The notes under the pieces are model-generated. The model saw nothing but the letters and a program-made list of their open reading frames with translations, did no database searches and had not been told where the DNA came from. From positions 162,502-226,501 of the forward strand of contig CACCCN010000002.1 in the NCBI GenBank assembly GCA_902544525.1: DNA of 64,000 bases. Direction: 5' to 3'. This document shows, in pieces, positions 58,293 to 64,000 of this stretch. Made by a program: the position numbers and the translations under genes. Position 1 is the first letter of the stretch; each line of letters opens with the position of its first letter. Source of the DNA: an uncultured Pelagibacteraceae bacterium. GTDB taxonomy: Bacteria > Pseudomonadota > Alphaproteobacteria > Pelagibacterales > AG-422-B15.

Positions 58293-60023
58293 TTATAAAA
58301 TTATAGTTTTAATATTTAATTCAAAAATTAAATTTTTAAGAGCGTTGGAATCAATTAAGTAAAGAGACTCTAAAATAGAAAAAATACTAAAATCATCTAA
58401 TGTATTCATTTCACTCCCACTATTTAAAATTAGTATTAATAATGCTGTTTCACCAACACTAGTATTAGACAGACTTTTTAAGTATTCTATAGTTTTAATA
58501 TTAGGCACTATTGTAGACACTTTTTTTAATTCACTTTTAGATTTCCAATAACTAGAAAGTTTGATTTGAGATGAAGTTTCGATATGCTTAGTAATTATAT
58601 TCTTATTAAAATCTGTAATTTTTTCACTTGAAACAATATTGCTTAATAAGTCTTGATTAAATTGGTCAGATACAATTTTGGAATTTAAATATAAATAATA
58701 CTCAATTAAAGAATACTCTAATTTTTGATTATTATTAAATTTTATAGTTTGAGACCATTGTTTACATTTATCATTATCATTATTTAAAAGTAATAATATA
58801 CAAATATTAAATGCTTGATTTTGTAGATTACCAGATGGTTTTATTACCTTAAATTTATCATAAATCATGTCATAGGTGTAATAAAGCAAGTTATTCTCTC
58901 GCATCACATTTACATATTCTGTAGCTAGATCTGATAAGTATTTTTGATCAGAAGTATTTCTTATCTCTGAAAATAGAAAAATTCTTTTTTCTAGATTATT
59001 TTTCGCATTTTTATAGCTAGATGTATTAAAAATATTATTATCATTTATATAGCTTTTATAGTTTTTTGCTAAAATATTTGAATTTATTAAATTTTTTTGA
59101 ACTAATTCTTCGATAATCCTTACTTTTTTTTCAGTTGTCTTTATGTTTGATAAGGCAAAATATTTTTTTATACTTAAGTTACTGTCTTCATTTATTAAAT
59201 TAGAAAAATCTATATTTTTATTTTTAATAAGACTTAATTTTAGAAGATTTAAATGCTTAATTTTATTTAATTCTATTTCTTGTCCATTAATATAAGTATT
59301 TATGAGATATAAAAATTCTTTATCAACTTTTCCTTGTTCCTGTAGTAATGATAATAATAAATCTGCAGCTGGTAAATTATTGGAAATAGTTTTACAGAAA
59401 GTTTGATATAATAATTTTGTTTTTTGATCTTTGAACTTATCAATATATTTTTTTTGACAGACTAATTTATGATTATCAGATATTAAAAAATGATTTAAAT
59501 AATTAATTAGGTGTTCGTCCGACCAGTCATCTTGACTAATTTGATCTAAAATTTGCTTAACAATTAAATCGTTTTGACTTTTTAAATAGTGTTCAAGTTT
59601 TAAATCTAAAAATACTTTATCATTATTTAAATTTTTTTTTGGTGGAGTAGATATTGTTAATAGTGTTTTATTTAATAAATCATTAAGGGTAACAGACCTA
59701 TATTGTACTGCAAGTTGCCTCATTAAAAATTCAACGTCATCAAATTCAGAGTTTTCCCACATAGTTGGACTAAAACCATTATTAGTTTGGTCATAAAATC
59801 CAATTGTATCGTATGCAGAATAATCTATGTCAGCTTGAGAAATGATTGGCACTGAATCTTGTTCAATTTCCCCACTCTCATAGGTACTTGCTGTATCATT
59901 AAAACTCGAATTACTTGATTGATCTTCTGACCATATTTCTAATGGCTCTGAGGTTACTGTTTCAGCATAAATACTAGTGAAACTTAAAAATAAAATAACT
60001 ACTATCGTAAATATTTTGGTCAT
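58293..60023 (-). CDS. Secreted protein, unknown, in the aroK neighbourhood
   Basis: 576 aa with signal peptide 'IFTIVVILFLSFTSIYA'. An N-terminal low-complexity acidic region is followed by 'GFSPTMWENSEFDDVEFLMR', a stretch similar to a conserved alphaproteobacterial secreted family next to aroKB ('GLxxxxWxGTxR'). The remainder is helical and Asn/Lys-rich, possibly TPR-like. Exported to the periplasm; function unknown. Confidence 0.65.
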   Translation of the reverse strand: MTKIFTIVVILFLSFTSIYAETVTSEPLEIWSEDQSSNSSFNDTASTYESGEIEQDSVPIISQADIDYSAYDTIGFYDQTNNGFSPTMWENSEFDDVEFLMRQLAVQYRSVTLNDLLNKTLLTISTPPKKNLNNDKVFLDLKLEHYLKSQNDLIVKQILDQISQDDWSDEHLINYLNHFLISDNHKLVCQKKYIDKFKDQKTKLLYQTFCKTISNNLPAADLLLSLLQEQGKVDKEFLYLINTYINGQEIELNKIKHLNLLKLSLIKNKNIDFSNLINEDSNLSIKKYFALSNIKTTEKKVRIIEELVQKNLINSNILAKNYKSYINDNNIFNTSSYKNAKNNLEKRIFLFSEIRNTSDQKYLSDLATEYVNVMRENNLLYYTYDMIYDKFKVIKPSGNLQNQAFNICILLLLNNDNDKCKQWSQTIKFNNNQKLEYSLIEYYLYLNSKIVSDQFNQDLLSNIVSSEKITDFNKNIITKHIETSSQIKLSSYWKSKSELKKVSTIVPNIKTIEYLKSLSNTSVGETALLILILNSGSEMNTLDDFSIFSILESLYLIDSNALKNLIFELNIKTIIL

Positions 60024-60101
60024 GTATAATGGCCCTCAGGGTAATAACGCATAATACTATTTAACATTCATATAACTATATATATCAACCTAAAAAATAA
60101 C

Positions 60102-60116
60102 TGTGATTAAATCACA
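60102..60116. promoter_or_regulatory. Palindrome TGTGAT-TAA-ATCACA before aroK
   Basis: Perfect 6-bp arms with a 3-bp centre, eight bases before the aroK ATG. It resembles a CRP/FNR-type half-site pair but with spacing one base short of the CRP consensus. Could be an operator or an RBS hairpin. Confidence 0.3.
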
Positions 60117-60123
60117 TTAAATA

Positions 60124-60669
60124 ATGTCAAAATTAAGCCCTTCTAACAATATTAATAACCTAGTAATAATTGGTCATATGGGCTCTGGTAAATCCACTAT
60201 AGCTCTGTATCTTGCAAAAAAATTGAGCTATAGCTTTATTGATACCGATGAATTAATTGTAAAAAAAATTAAAATGTCGATTAGTGAATATTTTAAAAAT
60301 TATGGTGAAAAAGAATTCCGCCTTATAGAAGAAAAAACTATTTTAGATTTATTAGATAAAAATACTAAAAATATAATTGCGTTTGGTGGAGGTGCTTTTC
60401 AAAGTTTTAGAGTTCGCCAAAGTGTGAAAAAAAATGCTATATCTATATGGTTAAAATGTGATTTAAAAACATTGGCTTTTAGGTGTTCAAGAAAAAAGAA
60501 TAGGCCACTGTTACAAGATAAAAATATAAGATCTGTTTTAAAGGAATTAAATAAACTACGTGCAGATAACTTTGCAAAAGCTAACTACACATTTAATGTT
60601 TCAAAAAAAACTAAATCAAAATTAACAAATGAAATAATTGCTAAACTAAATTTAAATGAAAACTATTAA
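60124..60669 (+). CDS. aroK: Shikimate kinase
   Basis: 181 aa. P-loop 'IIGHMGSGKSTIALYL' (about 14-29), 'DTDELIVKK', 'FGGGAFQSF' and lid 'RKKNRPLL' are standard. Phosphorylates shikimate on the chorismate pathway. Overlaps aroB by 14 bp. Confidence 0.95.
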   Translation: MSKLSPSNNINNLVIIGHMGSGKSTIALYLAKKLSYSFIDTDELIVKKIKMSISEYFKNYGEKEFRLIEEKTILDLLDKNTKNIIAFGGGAFQSFRVRQSVKKNAISIWLKCDLKTLAFRCSRKKNRPLLQDKNIRSVLKELNKLRADNFAKANYTFNVSKKTKSKLTNEIIAKLNLNENY

Positions 60670-61756
60670 ATTAAAAAATAAACAGATAAACTATTCTATA
60701 CTAATAGGTAATGGTATTTATAAAAGTACTGGCAGTATTTTAAAAAAATACTTAATTAAAAAAAGAGTATTTATAATTTGTGACTTAGTAGTATTTAATT
60801 TGTATAAAAAAAATTTATCTACTTCGCTAAAGCGCTCTAGAATTGAAGCTATTTTTATTCCTATTAAAGTTGATGAAAGGAAAAAAAATATAGCTACCGT
60901 CTCTACGCTTTCATCAAAACTTTTATCATTTAATATTGATCGTAAAGATACAATTATTGCATTTGGAGGAGGTATTCTTGGCGACATTGTTGGTTTTACC
61001 GCAAGTATAATTTTAAGAGGTGTAAACTATATACAAATACCCACAACTTTACTGTCACAAGTTGATTCTTCAGTTGGAGGAAAAACTGGAGTAAATAGCT
61101 CCTATGGAAAAAATCTTATTGGAACATTTTATCAGCCTAAATTAGTTATTATCGATACTGATGTTTTAAATTCACTTCCTAGACGAGAATTATTGTCTGG
61201 CTATGCCGAAATTATTAAATACGGCATAATAAAAGATATTAAATTTTTTAGATGGCTTTTGAAAAATGGTTATAAAGTAATCGAAGGAAATAATAATGCT
61301 AAAATTTACGCAATTTATAGAAGTTGCATAATTAAGGCGCAAATTGTTGAAGCTGATGAAAAAGAACAAGGAATTAGAGCTCTTTTGAATCTTGGTCATA
61401 CTTTTGGTCATGCAATAGAATCTCTAAATGAATTCAAAAAAAATATTATTCATGGAGAAGCAGTAGCTATTGGAATTAGATTTGCAACAAAGTTATCTTA
61501 TCTTGAGGGCTATATTAGCAACTTGGATTACAATAAAATAGTGAGTCACTTTAATGATATTGGCTTAAAAAATACACTGCCAAAAAATTTGAATAATATT
61601 AGTGCAAAAAAATTTGTATCTGAAATGTTAAAAGATAAAAAGGCAATAGATGAATCACTTACTTTAATTTTAATAAAAAGAATAGGATCGGCATTTATAA
61701 AAAAAGACTATTCTCAAAAAAAACTTTTAAAGTTGTTTAAGGAGATTACAAAGTAA
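60656..61756 (+). CDS. aroB: 3-dehydroquinate synthase
   Basis: 366 aa. 'FGGGILGDIVGFTASIILRG' (NAD loop), 'PTTLLSQVDSSVGGKTGVN' and zinc His in 'LGHTFGHAIE' and 'IIHGEAVAIG'. Converts DAHP to 3-dehydroquinate. Forms an aroK-aroB operon with the CorC-like gene 2 bp downstream. Confidence 0.96.
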   Translation: MKTIKLKNKQINYSILIGNGIYKSTGSILKKYLIKKRVFIICDLVVFNLYKKNLSTSLKRSRIEAIFIPIKVDERKKNIATVSTLSSKLLSFNIDRKDTIIAFGGGILGDIVGFTASIILRGVNYIQIPTTLLSQVDSSVGGKTGVNSSYGKNLIGTFYQPKLVIIDTDVLNSLPRRELLSGYAEIIKYGIIKDIKFFRWLLKNGYKVIEGNNNAKIYAIYRSCIIKAQIVEADEKEQGIRALLNLGHTFGHAIESLNEFKKNIIHGEAVAIGIRFATKLSYLEGYISNLDYNKIVSHFNDIGLKNTLPKNLNNISAKKFVSEMLKDKKAIDESLTLILIKRIGSAFIKKDYSQKKLLKLFKEITK

Positions 61757-61758
61757 TA

Positions 61759-63027
61759 ATGCTCTTTGATATTATTGTATTGTCAATATCTATATTAGTA
61801 CTTTTAGGACTTTCTGCTTTTTTTTCTGGTTCTGAAACTGCTCTAACCGCAAGCACTAGAAGCCGACTTACTGGTTTAAATATTAAAGGTAAAAAAAATG
61901 CTCAAATTGCTATAAAACTTTTAAATAATAAAGAGTCTCTTATTGGTGCAATCTTACTAGGAAATAATCTAGTTAATATACTTGCATCTTCTTTAGCCAC
62001 TAGTCTTTTGATAAAAATGTTTGGTGACTCTGGTATTGCATATGCAGTTTTAATAATGACAATATTAATCGTAATATTTGCTGAGATACTTCCAAAAAGC
62101 TATGCAATCTCTAATTCTGAAAAGATGGCTTTAGCAGTAAGTCCAATTATAAGACCATTTGTATTTTTTTTATCTCCAATAACTTGGGTAATGGAAAAGA
62201 TAGTTCATTTTATTTTAAGTATTTTAGGAATTAGTTATCAAAAAAATAGTAGATCTTTATCAGTGCAAGATGAAATACGTGGCACAGTAGATTTACACCA
62301 TAAAGAAGGTCGCCTCTATAAGTTTGATAAAGATATGGTAAAAGGTATTTTGGATCTCTCAGTAATAGGAATTGAAGATGTCATGGTTCATCGTAGTAAT
62401 ATGTTTACTGTTTCAATTGATGAAGATGCAGAAAATATTATAAATGCAGTTATAGACAGCCCATATACAAGAATTCCTGTATGGCATAATGATGCAGAAA
62501 ATATAATTGGGATAATTCATGCAAAAAATTTATTACGTTTGATTAGCTCAACGAGAGATAAGGTGATTTCAAAAGAGGACATTAAAAAAACTTTGCTCGA
62601 ACCATGGTTTGTTCCCGAAACAACTACTCTTAAAGAGCAATTACAGATGCATTTAAGTAAACGAACTAAACTTGCAATGATAGTAGACGAATATGGAGCT
62701 TTAATGGGTATGATAAGTCTAGAGGACATTATTGAAGAAATAGTTGGGGATATAAGTGATGAACATGATGTAATTGTGAAGGGTGTCAATGTAAATTATG
62801 ATGGAAGCTTTAATATTAATGGCAATGTTGAGATTAGAGATCTAAATCGTGAATATGGATGGGAACTTCCAGACAGTGAGGCAAACACAATATCTGGCCT
62901 TATTATACATGAATCAAGATCATTCCCGAATCCTGGACAAAAATTTAATTACTACGGTTTTCAATTTGAAATTTTGGATACAAAAGATAATCAGATATCA
63001 CTCATTAAGGTCATGAGCGCTCAATAA
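61759..63027 (+). CDS. CNNM/HlyC-CorC family transporter-associated protein
   Basis: 422 aa. The N-terminal DUF21/CNNM membrane domain has three to four spans ('GLSAFFSGSETALTAS' signature). A CBS pair covers ~205-335 ('MVHRSNMFTVSIDED', 'VDEYGALMGMISLEDIIEEI'), and a CorC_HlyC domain follows. Such proteins mediate Mg2+/Co2+ efflux or homeostasis. The 3' end overlaps the convergent bolA gene by 30 bp. Confidence 0.92.
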   Translation: MLFDIIVLSISILVLLGLSAFFSGSETALTASTRSRLTGLNIKGKKNAQIAIKLLNNKESLIGAILLGNNLVNILASSLATSLLIKMFGDSGIAYAVLIMTILIVIFAEILPKSYAISNSEKMALAVSPIIRPFVFFLSPITWVMEKIVHFILSILGISYQKNSRSLSVQDEIRGTVDLHHKEGRLYKFDKDMVKGILDLSVIGIEDVMVHRSNMFTVSIDEDAENIINAVIDSPYTRIPVWHNDAENIIGIIHAKNLLRLISSTRDKVISKEDIKKTLLEPWFVPETTTLKEQLQMHLSKRTKLAMIVDEYGALMGMISLEDIIEEIVGDISDEHDVIVKGVNVNYDGSFNINGNVEIRDLNREYGWELPDSEANTISGLIIHESRSFPNPGQKFNYYGFQFEILDTKDNQISLIKVMSAQ

Positions 63028-63297
63028 TTTAAATTCATTTATTGAGTAAAGTTTTAATACTAAAGCATGAATATGATGCTTGAGTTCTTCATTTAATATT
63101 TGATGAATTATTCTTTCTCTACTAATTTTATTTTTATTATTAAAATCTTCTGCAGCAATAATTAGCTTTATGTGAGAATATTCTCCTCGATCATTTGATT
63201 TATGATGACGATGCTGTTCTGAAAAGTTAATCAATTTAAAATAAAAAGGATCTATTTTTTCTTTTATTTTTTTTGTTATTATATTTTCAATTTCCAT
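62998..63297 (-). CDS. BolA family protein
   Basis: 99 aa BolA-fold protein: 'NKISRERIIHQILNEELKHHIHALVLKLYS' contains the conserved loop and the His used with monothiol glutaredoxins for [2Fe-2S] binding. Divergent from the J-domain gene (29 bp), a common alphaproteobacterial order. Its 3' end reads 30 bp into the CorC-like gene. Confidence 0.9.
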   Translation of the reverse strand: MEIENIITKKIKEKIDPFYFKLINFSEQHRHHKSNDRGEYSHIKLIIAAEDFNNKNKISRERIIHQILNEELKHHIHALVLKLYSINEFKLLSAHDLNE

Positions 63298-63326
63298 AAT
63301 GTTATTTTAGTTGTATTCTACACTTT

Positions 63327-63857
63327 ATGACACAGCAAAAATGTAATAGTCCTAATTGTAATACTATTGCTGAATATAGAGCACCACTTTCACCTAATAA
63401 CTTAGAGGAATACCAATGGTTCTGCTTGAAACACATAAAAGAGTACAATAAAAATTGGAATTATTTTGAGAATATGTCTGCGGATGAAATAGAAGAATTC
63501 ATAGAAAATGACATTATTGGGCATAGAAAAACTCATAAAATTGGGGCCAATAGAAGCAATTATTTTAATAAAACCAACGAAATTCGGGAAAATATATTTA
63601 ATTCATTTAATCACGTTGGAATTGAAGAATTTAGCTCTAATTCATTTAGAATTGAGTATACAAATGCATTGGCTGAATTAAATATAAATGATAAAAACTC
63701 TACCCTTGAAGATATAAAAAGTAAATTTAAAGATATTGTAAAACAACTGCACCCTGATACTGTTGGTTACAAAGAAGAAAATATTGAAAAGTTAAAAAAA
63801 GTTTTAGAGTCATATAAAATTATTAAAAATTATAATGAGCGATTTAAACCAAAATAA
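63327..63857 (+). CDS. J-domain protein with N-terminal Cys/His motif
   Basis: 176 aa. N terminus 'CNSPNCNTIAEYRAP' and 'WFCLKHIKEYNKNWNYF' provide Cys/His likely to bind zinc; the C-terminal J domain has HPD ('LKDIVKQLHPDTVGY'-like). This is the short alphaproteobacterial DnaJ-domain protein found between bolA and cobS. Presumed co-chaperone of DnaK. Overlaps cobS by 23 bp. Confidence 0.9.
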   Translation: MTQQKCNSPNCNTIAEYRAPLSPNNLEEYQWFCLKHIKEYNKNWNYFENMSADEIEEFIENDIIGHRKTHKIGANRSNYFNKTNEIRENIFNSFNHVGIEEFSSNSFRIEYTNALAELNINDKNSTLEDIKSKFKDIVKQLHPDTVGYKEENIEKLKKVLESYKIIKNYNERFKPK

Positions 63858-64000
63858 TCAAATTAAGCCTGACATTTCAATTTCAGTAAACCAAGCTTTT
63901 GGAATTGATACTGATTTACATGTTGATGGCTTTTCACAAAAATCATCCTATGTTCCAGAAATAGATACTAATTACTGCTTTGATAAAGCAACTACGATGG
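63835..64000 (+). CDS. cobS: CobS cobaltochelatase subunit, N-terminal part (cut by window edge)
   Basis: First 55 codons only: MSDLNQNNQIKPDISISVNQ, then 'AFGIDTDLHVDGFS' and 'VPEIDTNYCFDKATT'. This matches the start of alphaproteobacterial CobS, an AAA+ ATPase subunit of aerobic cobalt chelatase. The ATPase motifs are beyond the window. The preceding bolA / J-domain order supports the call; cobT is expected next. Confidence 0.88.
   Translation, partial: MSDLNQNNQIKPDISISVNQAFGIDTDLHVDGFSQKSSYVPEIDTNYCFDKATTM

Overview
The window is AT-rich, densely packed bacterial DNA. Its core gene content points to a small-genome, probably marine, alphaproteobacterium: a DUF4167 protein, the run secA / argJ-mutT / grxC-nit / ubiG / lysC / ispG-prfA-prmC, thrS-infC-rpmI-rplT-pheST-lepA, aroK-aroB, and bolA / J-domain protein / cobS. 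Base composition and gene style resemble SAR11-like, HIMB59-like or AEGEAN-169-like lineages. I cannot fix the clade without placing the 16S gene in a tree.

Layout. 1-8.8 kb is a surface-polysaccharide cluster: a formyltransferase tail, a TIGR04326-like protein, a KDO-like module of HAD phosphatase + CMP-sugar synthetase + aldolase fusion, an SDR epimerase, and WecC and WecB homologues. 8.9-14.2 kb is a complete rRNA operon on the minus strand (16S, tRNA-Ile, tRNA-Ala, 23S, 5S), with recognisable processing stems and a boxA-like leader element. 14.2-33 kb is mostly housekeeping: envelope peptidase, release factor and its methylase, isoprenoid and lysine/threonine precursor synthesis, ubiquinone, glutaredoxin, arginine synthesis, SecA, cold shock protein, AzlCD exporter, endonuclease III. 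It also holds a frameshifted MFS transporter. 33-42 kb is a plus-strand block: a photolyase-type flavoprotein with unusual domain order, gamma-glutamyltranspeptidase, a DmdA/GcvT-like enzyme, and an RND / LolA-like / beta-barrel envelope operon.

42-46.2 kb is accessory. An FkbM methyltransferase operon with two unknown genes is followed by the most unusual locus in the window. An intact tRNA-Ser(GGA) gene is followed by two displaced fragments of its own 3' part, and three doublet motifs with an 11-bp period lie beside these copies. They bracket a ~1.3 kb cassette of three tiny single-pass membrane proteins and no integrase. I read this as serial integration of very small tRNA-targeting elements, possibly integrase-less satellites.

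46.2-54.5 kb is translation: lepA, pheT, pheS, rplT, rpmI, infC with an apparent AUA start, and a thrS without its TGS domain. 54.5-64 kb holds two glycosyltransferases, an alpha/beta hydrolase, a DMT exporter, an unknown secreted protein, aroK-aroB, a CorC-type protein, bolA, a J-domain protein and the start of cobS.

Start corrections to the ORF track are given for kdsB-like, prfA, ubiG, rpmI, infC, the GT4 gene and one small cargo gene. Genes absent from the track were added: three small ORFs, full-length infC, the cobS start, the tRNAs and the rRNAs.
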